Positions 51,915 through 61,488 are shown, numbered from the stretch's first letter. The stretch: 64,000 nt of DNA from Streptomyces glomeratus (GCF_021462825.1 NZ_JAKEEB010000009.1:299529-363528), one strand, 5' to 3'. The notes: a model not told the origin generated them from the letters alone. Made by a program: numbers and translations.

Positions 51915-54035
51915 GTGAAGACCCTGCTCATCGACAATTACGACTCATACACGTACAACCTGTTCCAGCTGATCGCCGAGGTCAACGGCGAGGAACCGGT
52001 GGTCGTCCTCAACGACACCCCCGCCGACGCCTTTCCGGATCTGGCGGAGTTCGACAACGTGGTGGTGTCGCCGGGACCCGGACACCCGGCCGAGCCGCGG
52101 GACTTCGGCATCGGCGCGAGAGTGATCGCACGGTCCCGCATACCCGTGCTCGGGGTCTGTCTCGGCCATCAGGGCATCGCGGTGGGGGAGCGGGGCAGCG
52201 TCACGCCCGCGCCGCGGCCCCGGCACGGCCACCTGTCCACGGTCCGGCACGACGGCCGGGACCTGTTCCAGGGTCTGCCGCAGAACTTCACCGCGGTGCG
52301 CTACCACTCGCTGTCCGTCGCCGAGCCGCTGCCCGAGACCCTGGAGGCCACCGCCTGGGCCGAGGACGGGGTGGTGATGGGCCTCAGGCACCGCGACCGC
52401 CCCCTGTGGGGCGTGCAGTTCCATCCGGAGTCGGTGCTCACCGACTACGGCCACCGCATGCTCGTCAACTTCCGCAATCTGACCGCCGAGCGGGCCCGCA
52501 GCCCCCGTACGAAGAACACCACCATCCCCGCGTCCGCGGCCGCCGCGCCCCGCCCCCGCCGTACCGTCCGTCCCGCCCACCGGCTGCACTACCGCCGGCT
52601 CGACACGGCCGTCGACGCCGAGGCGGCCTTCGCCCGGATGAGCGCCGACGCCCCCCGTGCCTTCTGGCTGGACAGTTCACGCGTCGAGCCCGGCCTCGCC
52701 CGCTTCTCCTTCTTCGGGGACGGCACCGGCCCGCTCGCCGAGTTCGTGCGCTACGACGTCGACAGCGGCGTCTGCGAGATCGAGCGGCAGGGACGGCCGG
52801 TGCGCCGGGTCCGCGCGAACGTCTTCGACTATCTCAAGCGGCAGTTGGCGACCCGTCATGTCGACGCGACGGGCCTTCCCTTCGACTTCACCGGAGGCTA
52901 CGTCGGCTATGTCGGCTACGAGACCAAGGCCGACTGCGGCTCGCCGAACCGGCACCGGGCCCCAACCCCCGACGCCTGCTGGCTGTTCGCGGACCGGCTG
53001 ATCGCCGTGGACCACGAGGAAGGCGCCACCTACGCGGTGTGCGTCGCGGAGGACAACCCGGGGGCCACCCGAGAGGCCGCGGACTGGCTCGACGGCGCGA
53101 TGGCCCAGCTCACCTTCGTCTCCTCCGGCGAGCCCGCCGACGACCCGGACCCGGCCGAGCCGGACGCGGGCGCCGCCGAGCCGTGGCTGGTGCGCGACCG
53201 TACGACCTATCTCGCGGACATCGAGGCATGCCGGCGTGAACTGGAGGCCGGCACCAGCTACGAGATCTGCCTGACCAACGCCGCCCGGCTGCCCGCACCG
53301 GACGACGCCCACGGCTTCTACCGGGTGCTGCGCCGCGTCGACCCGGCGCCGTATGCGGCTCTCCTGAGGTTCGGGGACCTCGACGTGGCCTGCTCGTCCC
53401 CCGAGCGCTTCCTGCGGATCACCCGGGACGGCGTCGCTCAGGCCAGGCCGGTCAAGGGCACCGCACCCCGCGGCTCGAACCCGGCGGAGGACGCACGGCT
53501 GCGGCACTCGCTGGCCGTTGACGACAAGACCCGCGCCGAGAACCTGATGATCGTCGACCTGCTCCGCAACGATCTGGGCCGGGTCTGCGAGACCGGGACG
53601 GTACGGGTCGCCCGGCTCATGGCCACGGAGACCTGCGCGACCGTGCACCAGTTGGTCTCCACCGTCGAGGGCCGTCTGCGGGAGGGAACGGACGCCGTGG
53701 ACTGCGTCCGCGCCTGCTTCCCCGCCGGCTCGGTGACCGGCGCACCGAAGCTGCGGACCATGGAGATCATCAGCACGCTGGAGACCGAGGCCCGGGGCGT
53801 CTACTCCGGGGCCCTCGGCTACTTCGGATGCAGCGGCGGCGCGGACCTCGGCGTCGTCATCCGCACCGCCGTACTGGCCGGCGGCCTGATGCACGTGGGC
53901 GCCGGCGGCGCGATCGTCCTCGACTCCGACCCGGGCGCCGAGTACGAGGAGATGCTGCTGAAGACCGCCGCCGCGATGCGCGCCCACCGCGAGCACACCA
54001 GCGCGCCGGCCACCGAGGAGGAGGCGGCCCGATGA
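51915..54035 (+). CDS. pabAB: fused aminodeoxychorismate synthase PabAB
   Basis: A 706-residue enzyme converting chorismate and glutamine to 4-amino-4-deoxychorismate. The glutaminase domain (about 1-195) has LLIDNYDSYTYNLFQLI, the nucleophile Cys82 in GVCLGHQGIAV, and His/Glu in GVQFHPESVLTDYG. The synthase domain follows a proline-rich linker (about 196-220). In the active-site motif RPVKGTAPRG, Lys514 marks an aminodeoxychorismate rather than an anthranilate synthase, which has alanine. Fused PabAB is typical of antibiotic clusters such as candicidin. GTG 51915 follows GAGGGAGGTGGGCGG. The CoA-ligase gene overlaps by 4 bp. No pabC is present here. Confidence 0.94.
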   Translation: MKTLLIDNYDSYTYNLFQLIAEVNGEEPVVVLNDTPADAFPDLAEFDNVVVSPGPGHPAEPRDFGIGARVIARSRIPVLGVCLGHQGIAVGERGSVTPAPRPRHGHLSTVRHDGRDLFQGLPQNFTAVRYHSLSVAEPLPETLEATAWAEDGVVMGLRHRDRPLWGVQFHPESVLTDYGHRMLVNFRNLTAERARSPRTKNTTIPASAAAAPRPRRTVRPAHRLHYRRLDTAVDAEAAFARMSADAPRAFWLDSSRVEPGLARFSFFGDGTGPLAEFVRYDVDSGVCEIERQGRPVRRVRANVFDYLKRQLATRHVDATGLPFDFTGGYVGYVGYETKADCGSPNRHRAPTPDACWLFADRLIAVDHEEGATYAVCVAEDNPGATREAADWLDGAMAQLTFVSSGEPADDPDPAEPDAGAAEPWLVRDRTTYLADIEACRRELEAGTSYEICLTNAARLPAPDDAHGFYRVLRRVDPAPYAALLRFGDLDVACSSPERFLRITRDGVAQARPVKGTAPRGSNPAEDARLRHSLAVDDKTRAENLMIVDLLRNDLGRVCETGTVRVARLMATETCATVHQLVSTVEGRLREGTDAVDCVRACFPAGSVTGAPKLRTMEIISTLETEARGVYSGALGYFGCSGGADLGVVIRTAVLAGGLMHVGAGGAIVLDSDPGAEYEEMLLKTAAAMRAHREHTSAPATEEEAAR

Positions 54036-55564
54036 CCGTCACCACGCCCAGGGCCGCCCTGACCCCCGCCGGCGCCGAGGCCCCCGGCAACCTCGCGGCC
54101 CAGCTCGCCGCACTCGCCGAGCGGCGCGCCTGGACCGGCCGCCCCGCCTTCCATCAGAGGCACCGCCGCTGGACCCATGGCGAGGTGCACGACCTCGCGG
54201 CCCGGACGGCCGGTGTGCTCGCCGAGCACGGCGTCGGCCCCGGCGACCGGGTGCTGCTCGCCCTCCCCGACTCCGTCGCCTGGGTCACCGCCTTCCTCGC
54301 CGTCGCCCGCCTCGGCGCCGTCGCCGTCCTGGTCAACCCGGGGCTCACCCCGCCGGACCTCGAGTTCACGGCCGAGGACAGCGAACCCCTGCTGTGCCTG
54401 ACCGGAGCCGGCCTCGGCGACCGTTTCCCGCGCCGCGTCCGCCTCGGCGCCGACCGGTTGGCCGAGCTCACCCGGGACGCCCCGCCCACCGTCCTCGCGC
54501 ACCAGGTCGACGCGCACACCCCTCTCTACATCCAGTACACATCCGGAACCACCGGCCGTCCCAAGCCGGTCGTGCACGGACACGGTGACCCGAAGGCGTA
54601 CCACGACCTCATCGCACGGCGACTGCTGCGCCTCACCCCGGACGACGTCACGCTGTCCCTCGCGCATCTCTTCTCCGCCTACGGCTTCGGCAACGCCTTC
54701 GTCTTCCCGCTGTTCTCCGGCTCCTCCGCGGTGCTGGCCGACCGGCGTCCGGATCCGGCCGCCGTGGACGAACTCGTCGCACGGCACCGGGTGACCCTGC
54801 TGTACGCGGTGCCCGCCCAGTACGCGGCCCTCGTCGAGGAGCGGGCGGACGGGCACGAGGCATGCTTCGCGTCCGTACGGGCCGCCGTCTCGTCCGGCGA
54901 GCACCTGCCCGCCGAACTGGCCCGCCGCGTCACCGCCCTGCTCGGCGCCCCCGTCCTGGAGCAGCTGGGCTCCACCGAGGCGGGACACGCCTTCTGCGCC
55001 AACGGCGTCGACGACAACCGCCCGGGCACCGTCGGCCGCCCCGTGCCCGGCTACGAGGTCGAGGTGCGCGACCCCGCGGGGAATGCGGTGCCGGACGGCG
55101 AGGAGGGAGAACTGTGGGTCCGGGGGCCCACGGTGACGCCCGGTTACCCGAACCGGGCCGAGGAGACGGGGCGCGCCCTCGTCGGCGGCTGGCTGTGCAC
55201 CCGGGACCGGGCGCGCCGCGAACCCGACGGCACCTTCACCCATCTGGGCCGCGCGGACGACTTGGAGACCGTCGGCGGCATCGCCGTCTCCCCGCTGGGG
55301 GTCGAGGAACTGCTGCGCACGCATCCGGCGGTGCGTGAGGTCGCGGTGGCCGCCGTCACCGACCACCACGGTGCGCCCCGGCTGCGCGCCTTCGTCGTGC
55401 CCGTCACCCCTATCCCCGTCGGCCTGGAGGCCGACCTGATCTGCCTGGCCCGCGAGCACCTCGCCGCCCCTGAGGTGCCCCGGGGCGTCAGTTTCGTTCC
55501 GTCGCTGCCCCGGACGCCGACCGGGAGGATCCGCCGCCACCTGGTCCGGCGGGGAGCGTGGTGA
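54032..55564 (+). CDS. benzoate-CoA-ligase-like protein with altered catalytic motifs
   Basis: A 510-residue member of the acyl-CoA synthetase superfamily, most like benzoate-CoA ligases. The A3 loop is YIQYTSGTTGRPKPVVHGH, with proline where PKG is usual. A5 is QLGSTEAGHAF and A8 is LGRADDLETVGGIAVSPLGV, lacking the usual K after D-x-x. The A10 loop, normally PxTxxGKxxR, reads PRTPTGRIRR, so the catalytic lysine is Arg499. Coupling to pabAB (ATGA overlap) suggests activation of 4-aminobenzoate or a derivative. The substitutions could instead mean a non-adenylating or carrier function. Confidence 0.85.
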   Translation: MTVTTPRAALTPAGAEAPGNLAAQLAALAERRAWTGRPAFHQRHRRWTHGEVHDLAARTAGVLAEHGVGPGDRVLLALPDSVAWVTAFLAVARLGAVAVLVNPGLTPPDLEFTAEDSEPLLCLTGAGLGDRFPRRVRLGADRLAELTRDAPPTVLAHQVDAHTPLYIQYTSGTTGRPKPVVHGHGDPKAYHDLIARRLLRLTPDDVTLSLAHLFSAYGFGNAFVFPLFSGSSAVLADRRPDPAAVDELVARHRVTLLYAVPAQYAALVEERADGHEACFASVRAAVSSGEHLPAELARRVTALLGAPVLEQLGSTEAGHAFCANGVDDNRPGTVGRPVPGYEVEVRDPAGNAVPDGEEGELWVRGPTVTPGYPNRAEETGRALVGGWLCTRDRARREPDGTFTHLGRADDLETVGGIAVSPLGVEELLRTHPAVREVAVAAVTDHHGAPRLRAFVVPVTPIPVGLEADLICLAREHLAAPEVPRGVSFVPSLPRTPTGRIRRHLVRRGAW

Positions 55565-55582
55565 CCCGGCCCTGACGGCCCC

Positions 55583-57214
55583 TCAGCGGCGGCCCCGGTA
55601 CACCTCGCCGGCGTTCGGGCGTGGCACGGGGCGGTGCCGTGCGGCGGGACCCAGCGCGTAGGCGCGCAGGAGGTTCTCCGTCGTGCGGGTCACGAAGGTG
55701 CGGGTGCGGGCGTCCATGCCGTGGTCGCGGCCGCCGTCGGGGGTGCCGGCCATCAGGGCCTCCACCCAGCGCATGGTGCCGGTCGCGAAGACGCCGGCGC
55801 CGCTCGGGACCGCGTAGTAGGCCGAGTCGCTGTGGCTGCGCCGGCCGCCGCACACGAGAGGGGAGTGCGCCGTGATCTCCAGCGGTGCGGGGACGGGCGA
55901 ACCCGGGATGACCCGGTCGTACTCGACGCCGACCAGGTGGGCGAAGCCGTCCCCGGGACGGACACCCGTTCCCTCGTACAGCCAGTGGTCGGCCGTCTGT
56001 ACGACGTACGGCGCGTCCGTCGGATACCCCTCGTAGAGCACGCCCGTGAGCGACGACTCCGGGTCGGCCGACGGAGCCTCGCGGAAGTCGGTCGTCGCCA
56101 GGGCGGGACGGGAGGTGTAGCAGGGGTCGGCCCGGACGTCGGTCTTGTAGCAGACCACCGTGCGCCCGGGCCCGGAGTCGCCCTGTTCGAGGCGGACCCG
56201 GCGGAAACAGGTGTTGGCGCCGAGGAAGGCGACGTTGGTGCCGTTGTCCCGGGCCTCGGTGACATGCCGGCGCTGCTCCGGGGTCCAGTACTCGTCGTGG
56301 CCCAGGGAGACGACGGCGGCCGCCCCGCTCAGCACTGCCGGGTCGCGGTGCACGTCCGGGCCTGTGGTGTAGGCGAGGGGGATGCCGATCCGTTCGGCCA
56401 GGACCACCGCCGCCCGCTCGTACACCAGGAACTTCTCCGCACCGTCGGAGTCGTAGGGCCGGTCGAAGCTGACGGCCAGGGACCGGGTGGCATACGCGCC
56501 GGACTCCCCGTTGTAGAGGCTGTAGCCGCCCCACCGGTTGTACGCCTGCCAGGTGGCGGGGGCGTGCATCAGGACGGTCCGGCCCGCGCCCCGGACGGAG
56601 CGCACGATCAGCGGGACATAGCGCTGATGACCGTTGTCCGCGTCCAGTCGCAGCAGGTACGCGCCCTCCGGCCAGCCTTCGGTGCCGAACGTCAGGGTGG
56701 GCCGCCAGTCCGTGCGGACCGTGCGGGTGCCGGACAGCAGGCGGGGGGCGGACTGCACGCGGCCCGGAATGCGCTGCGAGGACCAGACGAGCCGGGCTCC
56801 GGCCCCGCCGTACCAGCCGACGCGGAAGGCCGAGACACGGAAGGACGACGCGGTCGTCGACACGTACAGACGGCACTCCTCGCCCGGTGTCACACTCACC
56901 CGTTCGGCGTAACCGGCGATGGATGCGGCGGGACCGGGGGAGTGGATGCGCCAGTCGGCGGTCCCCGTGCGGCCCTGTTCCGTCTCGGGCCGCGACGAGG
57001 TCCCCCGGGAGCGCCGGTCCGCGGAAGGGGCCGTGTCGCAGCCGGCGGCCGCGGCCGAGGCGAGCCCCAGGCCGGCGCACACTCCGAGGAAGCCCCTGCG
57101 CCCCAGCCCGCCGGCGCCTCCGGGTTCCCGGCGGTGTCCCCGTCCCCGTCCCTGTCCCTCTTCCTGTCCCTGTGCCTGTGCGTGTTCCGCCCTGGTCGGC
57201 TCGTCGGGGCCCAT
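55583..57214 (-). CDS. Tat lipoprotein, N,N-dimethylformamidase-like large domain
   Basis: A 543-residue exported protein. The twin-arginine signal GRRGFLGVCAGLGLASAAAA runs into a lipobox with Cys at AAAGC, so it is probably a lipoprotein. The body resembles the beta subunit of N,N-dimethylformamidase and related DUF6605 proteins: FRVGWYGGAGARLVWSSQ, RPYDSDGAEKFLVYERAAVV, VVSLGHDEYWTPEQRRHV and FLGANTCFRRVRLE. The HDEYW and GANTCFRR stretches are shared with that family. ATG 57214 follows GGGAGGCGAT. The 30 residues before the signal are a Gln/Gly/Arg low-complexity stretch. It converges with the ligase gene. Substrate unknown. Confidence 0.78.
   Translation of the reverse strand: MGPDEPTRAEHAQAQGQEEGQGRGRGHRREPGGAGGLGRRGFLGVCAGLGLASAAAAGCDTAPSADRRSRGTSSRPETEQGRTGTADWRIHSPGPAASIAGYAERVSVTPGEECRLYVSTTASSFRVSAFRVGWYGGAGARLVWSSQRIPGRVQSAPRLLSGTRTVRTDWRPTLTFGTEGWPEGAYLLRLDADNGHQRYVPLIVRSVRGAGRTVLMHAPATWQAYNRWGGYSLYNGESGAYATRSLAVSFDRPYDSDGAEKFLVYERAAVVLAERIGIPLAYTTGPDVHRDPAVLSGAAAVVSLGHDEYWTPEQRRHVTEARDNGTNVAFLGANTCFRRVRLEQGDSGPGRTVVCYKTDVRADPCYTSRPALATTDFREAPSADPESSLTGVLYEGYPTDAPYVVQTADHWLYEGTGVRPGDGFAHLVGVEYDRVIPGSPVPAPLEITAHSPLVCGGRRSHSDSAYYAVPSGAGVFATGTMRWVEALMAGTPDGGRDHGMDARTRTFVTRTTENLLRAYALGPAARHRPVPRPNAGEVYRGRR
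57134..57182. repeat. degenerate hexanucleotide repeat inside the lipoprotein gene
   Basis: About eight copies of TGTCCC/CGTCCC and close variants lie in tandem, encoding alternating Gln/Gly/Arg (AQAQGQEEGQGRGRG) ahead of the Tat signal. Units of 6 bp keep the frame, so copy-number change would only alter spacer length. Confidence 0.6.
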
Positions 57215-57308
57215 ATCGCCTCCCGTGCTGTCCGGCCGGCGCACCTCGCCCCCTCCGGCCAGCGTGGCACGCGACGGTGGGGCCCGCCCCCTGCCGGAGG
57301 TCCGGACG

Positions 57309-58520
57309 CTACGAGGGCGCGGGCCGCAGCGCCTGCATGACCGCCCAGACCACGGAGATGAACGGGACGGCCACGACGGCCCCGACCACGCCCGCGACGA
57401 TGCTGCCCCCGATGACGGACACGGCGACGATGAGCGGATGCAGACGGACCGCCCAGCTCATCACGAGGGGGTGCAGCAGATGTCCCTCGATCTGGCCGAT
57501 GACGACGATGAGCAGCAGCACGGCCGCCGCAGTGAGCGGGCCGCGGCCGGCGAGAGCGACCACCGTGGCCACGGCGAGCGCGACCGGCGAGCCGACCAGC
57601 GGCACGAATGTCGCGAAGAACTCCAGCAGAGTGAGCGGCAGCGCCAGCGGTACGCGCAGCGCGAACAGGGCGATACCGACGAGTGCGGCGTTGCTGCCGG
57701 CGACGATGATGATGCCCCGGGTGTACCCGGCGAACGTCCGCCAGGCCGCGTGCCCCGCCCGGTCCCACGCCGCTCGTGCGGTCCGGGGCAGCAACTGGTC
57801 ACGCGTCCAGCGCCACAGCCGTTCGCCGGAGTGGAGGAAGAACACCGAGGAGAAGAGCGCGAGCGCGACTCCGGTGACCAGTTCGACGATCCTGCTGAGG
57901 CCGCTGATGGCGTTGTTGAGCAGGTTCGCCCGGTGGGCGGACAGGTAGGAGACGATCTGCTGCTGGAGATCGGAGAGCTTGCGGGGGCTCAGCCGGAACG
58001 GTGGGCGTTCGAGCCAACGTTCGATCTGCCGGATGCCGCCGCGGAATTCGTCGGCCAGTTTCGCCGACTCGCCCGCCACCGCGTCACCCACCAGGGCGAG
58101 GATCGTGAACAGGACGAGAATGCTGCCGATCAGGGCGACGGCGACCGTCAGGGACCGCGGGAGCCACCGGTTCAGCAGATCGGCGACGGGCCGCAGCACC
58201 GAGGTGATGACGAGCGCCAGGAACAGGGCCACGGCGATGAGCTGGAAGCGTCCGAGGATGGTGAAGACGCCGTAGACGACGATCCCGACCAGGATCAGGC
58301 GCCAGGCGTAGGCGGCCGCGACGCGCAGCCAGGGGACCGTGCGCTCGGCCGCCGTGGTGGGGGCGGACGGGGCGCGCCGGGGGGCGCGTACGGAGTGCGA
58401 CGGCCGGCTGCCCAGCACGACGGCGCGCGCCGCGCGCCCTCGCCCCGGCCCGTCCGCCGGGCCGTCCGTCTGCGCCACCACACCTCCCAGGTCCCGGTCA
58501 TGGTCATCTTCCAAGCACAT
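57309..58520 (-). CDS. AI-2E family (PerM-like) permease
   Basis: A protein of about 403 residues with seven or eight membrane helices, of the AI-2E/TqsA transporter family. Typical parts: LFLALVITSVLRPVADLLNR, LVGIALFALRVPLALPLTLL then EFFATFVPLVGSPVALAVAT, and VIGQIEGHLLHPLVMSWAVR with HPLIVAVSVIGGSIVAGVVG. The N-terminal 65 residues are hydrophilic. ATG 58520 is given, but two GTG codons at 58481 and 58478 sit just after GGGAGGTG and could be the true start. The transported compound is unknown; family members export signals, peptides or ions. Confidence 0.85.
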   Translation of the reverse strand: MCLEDDHDRDLGGVVAQTDGPADGPGRGRAARAVVLGSRPSHSVRAPRRAPSAPTTAAERTVPWLRVAAAYAWRLILVGIVVYGVFTILGRFQLIAVALFLALVITSVLRPVADLLNRWLPRSLTVAVALIGSILVLFTILALVGDAVAGESAKLADEFRGGIRQIERWLERPPFRLSPRKLSDLQQQIVSYLSAHRANLLNNAISGLSRIVELVTGVALALFSSVFFLHSGERLWRWTRDQLLPRTARAAWDRAGHAAWRTFAGYTRGIIIVAGSNAALVGIALFALRVPLALPLTLLEFFATFVPLVGSPVALAVATVVALAGRGPLTAAAVLLLIVVIGQIEGHLLHPLVMSWAVRLHPLIVAVSVIGGSIVAGVVGAVVAVPFISVVWAVMQALRPAPS

Positions 58521-58690
58521 TAGGTGCAAAGCAGTCAGGTCCCTGGGTGCAACGCGCCCGCCGGGCGGCGACGGCACCTCGGCTCGGCTGTTTCTGGCCA
58601 AAGGGTCACGGAGTGGTGCTCTTCGGGCAGGCCGTCAGCAAGTATCGTGAGGGTTCGAGAGATGCTGGCGGTCCGCACTTTGTCTGCGTG

Positions 58691-60442
58691 ATGCGGTCGG
58701 AGGAAGCGATGGGCGGCGAAGGGCCGGGGCGGTCGGAGCAGCATCTGCCGAAGTTGCGGCTGGACGAGCTGCTGGACGAGCTGCAGGCCCGTATCGATGC
58801 GGCGCGTGGCACCCAGGACCGGGTGCACCGCCTGCTGGAGGCCGTGCTGTCCGTCGGACGGGAACTGGACCTGCCGCAGGTGCTGCGGGGCATCGTCGAG
58901 GCGGCCGTGGCCCTCGTGGACGCCGAGTACGGCGCGCTGGGCGTGATCGGTGACGACCGCATGCTCTCGGAGTTCCACACCGTCGGCATCAGCGAGGAGC
59001 GGCGGGCGGAGATCGGGGCGCTGCCCAGCGGGCACGGCATCCTCGGGGAGCTGATCCGGCATCCCGAGCCGCTGCGCCTCGCCGAGCTCTCGGAGCATCC
59101 GGCCTCCTACGGATTCCCGGCCCACCACCCCCCGATGCACTCCTTCCTCGGTGTGCCCATCCGGGTGCGCGACCAGGTCTTCGGAAACCTCTACATGACC
59201 GAGAAGCGCGGTGCCGCGGGGTTCGACGCGGAGGACGAGGCGGTGCTGTCCACGCTGGCGGTGGCCGCGGGCGTCGCCGTCGAGAACGCCCGGCTCTTCG
59301 AGGAGACGCGGCTGCGCGAGCGCTGGCTCAGGGCGAGCTCCCAGGTCACCAGCGCCCTGCTGTCCGGCGCCCCGGGCCCGGACGTGCTGGAGATGATCGT
59401 CGAACAGGCGCGGGGGATCGTCTCCGCCGATGTGGGGATGATCGCCGAGCGGGTGGCCGGGGAATCCGTGCTGCGGCCGCTGCTCGCGGTCGGTCTGGGG
59501 GCGGAGCGGCGGCGGGGCCTCATGGTGTCCGGACAGGACGGCTTCGTGGAGGCCGCGTTGAGCACGACCGAGCCGGTGGTGAGCGCGGACATCCAGAAGG
59601 ACGCCCGGATCGTCCGGGACTCCGACCTGTGGGCCGGGCTCGGGCCCGTGCTGGGTGTGCCGCTGGTGGCCAGCGGCAAGTCCCTCGGGGTGCTGCTGCT
59701 GGGGCGCACGGCGGGCCGTACCCCGTTCACGGACACCGACGCCGGCCCGCTGCTCGGGTTCGCGGGGCAGGCCGCGCTGGCACTGGAGCTGGCCGAGCGC
59801 CGCCGGGACGCCGAGCAGATCGCGCTGCTCCAGGATCGTGACCGCATCGCCCGCGATCTGCACGACCTCGCGATCCAGCGGTTGTTCGCGGCCGGTATGA
59901 CGCTGCAGAGCACCCAGCGCTTCGTCGACCACCCCGAGGCCGCCGAACGGCTGTCGCGGACCGTCGACGACCTCGACGAGACCATCAAGATCATCCGGTC
60001 GACCATCTTCGGGCTGCGTACCCATGGCAGCCGGGCGGAGGAGCAGACGGGTCTGCGGGCCCGGATGTCCGCGACGGTGGCGGCGTCGGCCGCCTCCCTC
60101 GGCTTCACCCCTGCGCTGCGGATCGAGGGACTCGTGGACACCGATGTTCCCGACGACGTCGCCGACCAGGTGATCGCCGTCCTCGGTGAGGCCCTGAGCA
60201 ACGCCGCCCGGCACTCCGGGGCGGGCCATGTGGACGTGCATCTTCGGCTCGCCGCGGGTGCGTTGACGCTCACGGTGGCCGACGACGGCTGCGGGGTGCC
60301 GCAGGGGGCCCGCCGCAGCGGGCTGCGGAACCTGGAGGAACGGGCCGTCGCCCTCGGCGGCAGCCTCACCGTCGGTGAGCGCCGCGAAGGTGGCGGGACG
60401 CGGCTGGTGTGGCACGTCCCGGTATGGCCGGAACAGGACTGA
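58691..60442 (+). CDS. DevS/DosT-like sensor histidine kinase
   Basis: A 583-residue soluble kinase with two GAF domains (about 60-205 and 225-375), a HisKA_3 helix with the phosphorylated His391 in RIARDLHDLAIQRLF, and an HATPase (EALSNAARHSGAGHVDV, VADDGCGVPQGARRSGLRNL). GAF-A contains GFPAHHPPMHSFLGVPIRVR. The equivalent stretch in mycobacterial DevS/DosT surrounds the heme-binding histidine, so His145/His146 are candidates for sensing O2, NO or CO. ATG 58691 is chosen; 58709 is possible. The DevR-like regulator is encoded convergently next door. Confidence 0.9.
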   Translation: MRSEEAMGGEGPGRSEQHLPKLRLDELLDELQARIDAARGTQDRVHRLLEAVLSVGRELDLPQVLRGIVEAAVALVDAEYGALGVIGDDRMLSEFHTVGISEERRAEIGALPSGHGILGELIRHPEPLRLAELSEHPASYGFPAHHPPMHSFLGVPIRVRDQVFGNLYMTEKRGAAGFDAEDEAVLSTLAVAAGVAVENARLFEETRLRERWLRASSQVTSALLSGAPGPDVLEMIVEQARGIVSADVGMIAERVAGESVLRPLLAVGLGAERRRGLMVSGQDGFVEAALSTTEPVVSADIQKDARIVRDSDLWAGLGPVLGVPLVASGKSLGVLLLGRTAGRTPFTDTDAGPLLGFAGQAALALELAERRRDAEQIALLQDRDRIARDLHDLAIQRLFAAGMTLQSTQRFVDHPEAAERLSRTVDDLDETIKIIRSTIFGLRTHGSRAEEQTGLRARMSATVAASAASLGFTPALRIEGLVDTDVPDDVADQVIAVLGEALSNAARHSGAGHVDVHLRLAAGALTLTVADDGCGVPQGARRSGLRNLEERAVALGGSLTVGERREGGGTRLVWHVPVWPEQD

Positions 60443-60496
60443 CGGCCCGTCGCACCCGGCGGCCCCCGCGCCCCGGCGGTGCCGCACGCCCCCGGT

Positions 60497-61198
60497 TCAC
60501 CGGGCGGGGCCGCCCCCGGGCGCCGGTGTGGCGAGGTGGGAGGCGAGGACCGCGGCCTGGACCCGGCGCTGCACACCCAGCTTGGCCAGCAGGCGGGAGA
60601 TGTGGTTCTTGACCGTCTTCTCCGACAGATAGAGCTTCTGGCCGATCTCCCTGTTGGTAAGCCCGTCTCCGATCAGCGCGAGGATCTCCCGCTCGCGCGG
60701 CGACAGGCTCGCCAGCTCCGGTGCGACCGCCGGCTGCTCGTCGGGTTCGGCGCGCAGCGAGCGCATCAGCCGTGCCGTCGTCGCCGGGTCCAGCATGGAC
60801 TGCCCGGAGGCGACGGTGCGTACCGCCGAGACCAGGTCGGAACCCTTGATCTGCTTCAGCACATAGCCCGAGGCTCCGGCCATGATCGCGTCGAGCAGCG
60901 CGTCCTCGTCGTCGAACGAGGTCAGCATCAGACAGGCCAGCTCCGGCATCCGGCTGCGCAACTCGCGGCAGACGGTGATGCCGTCGCCGTCCGGGAGGCG
61001 TACGTCGAGGACCGCGACGTGCGGTCGCAGCGCCGGGCCGCGGGCGAGCGCGTGCTCCACCGTATCGGCGTCACCGACCACCGAGATGTCGGGTTCGGCG
61101 TCCAGCAGGTCGGCCAGGCCGCGTCGGACGACCTCGTGGTCGTCCAGCAGGAAGACCCGGATCGGGTTCTGCTCGGTGAAGGTGAGCGCCTCGGCCAT
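60497..61198 (-). CDS. DevR/OsdR-like NarL-family response regulator
   Basis: A 233-residue regulator. Receiver domain (about 10-130): FLLDDHEVVRRGLADLLDAE with acidic pocket, phospho-acceptor Asp in VAVLDVRLPDGDG, Ser/Thr in LMLTSFDDEDA, Lys in GYVLKQIKGSDL. The C-terminal LuxR-type helix-turn-helix (about 160-220) includes LSPREREILALIGDGLTNRE then YLSEKTVKNHISRLLAKLG. It resembles DosR/DevR of mycobacteria and OsdR of S. coelicolor, which control hypoxia and dormancy genes. The partner is the adjacent kinase. It likely acts on the GGG...CCC palindromes near the two USP genes. Confidence 0.92.
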   Translation of the reverse strand: MAEALTFTEQNPIRVFLLDDHEVVRRGLADLLDAEPDISVVGDADTVEHALARGPALRPHVAVLDVRLPDGDGITVCRELRSRMPELACLMLTSFDDEDALLDAIMAGASGYVLKQIKGSDLVSAVRTVASGQSMLDPATTARLMRSLRAEPDEQPAVAPELASLSPREREILALIGDGLTNREIGQKLYLSEKTVKNHISRLLAKLGVQRRVQAAVLASHLATPAPGGGPAR

Positions 61199-61282
61199 CG
61201 GGACCTCTCCTTCTCGCTGCGACGAACGGGCTGCGGACCGCCCTCGGCCACGATCGTCACCCAGGGATGACCGCGAGCACTA

Positions 61283-61296
61283 GGGCCGACCGGCCC
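61283..61296. promoter_or_regulatory. DosR/OsdR-type box in the devR-usp intergenic region
   Basis: GGGCCGACCGGCCC is a palindrome with 6-bp arms around AC. Its GGG-x-C...G-x-CCC layout is that of DosR-family sites. It lies 85 bp before the devR-like start and 221 bp before the first USP gene, within the 318-bp divergent region 61199-61516, which otherwise contains no gene. Confidence 0.5.
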
Positions 61297-61469
61297 CGTG
61301 CCCCCACCATGCCTTCCTCCTCACGCACCCGCATCGGCTTCTCCCGGTGGTCGGTGCGCTGCGCACGGAGCATGCTGGTCCTCGAAGGAGCGCCCCCCGG
61401 TGGGCAGGGAGACCGACGCTTGTCGGCGTGGGGCCGCGTTCCCGCTGCGGTCACGGACCGCCCGGCCCT

Positions 61470-61488
61470 CGGCCCGGTTGTCGGGCCG
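61470..61488. promoter_or_regulatory. perfect inverted repeat upstream of the first USP gene
   Basis: CGGCCCG (61470-61476) and CGGGCCG (61482-61488) flank GTTGT, 28 bp before ATG 61517. It could be a second regulator site or an mRNA hairpin just ahead of the ribosome site. Confidence 0.4.
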
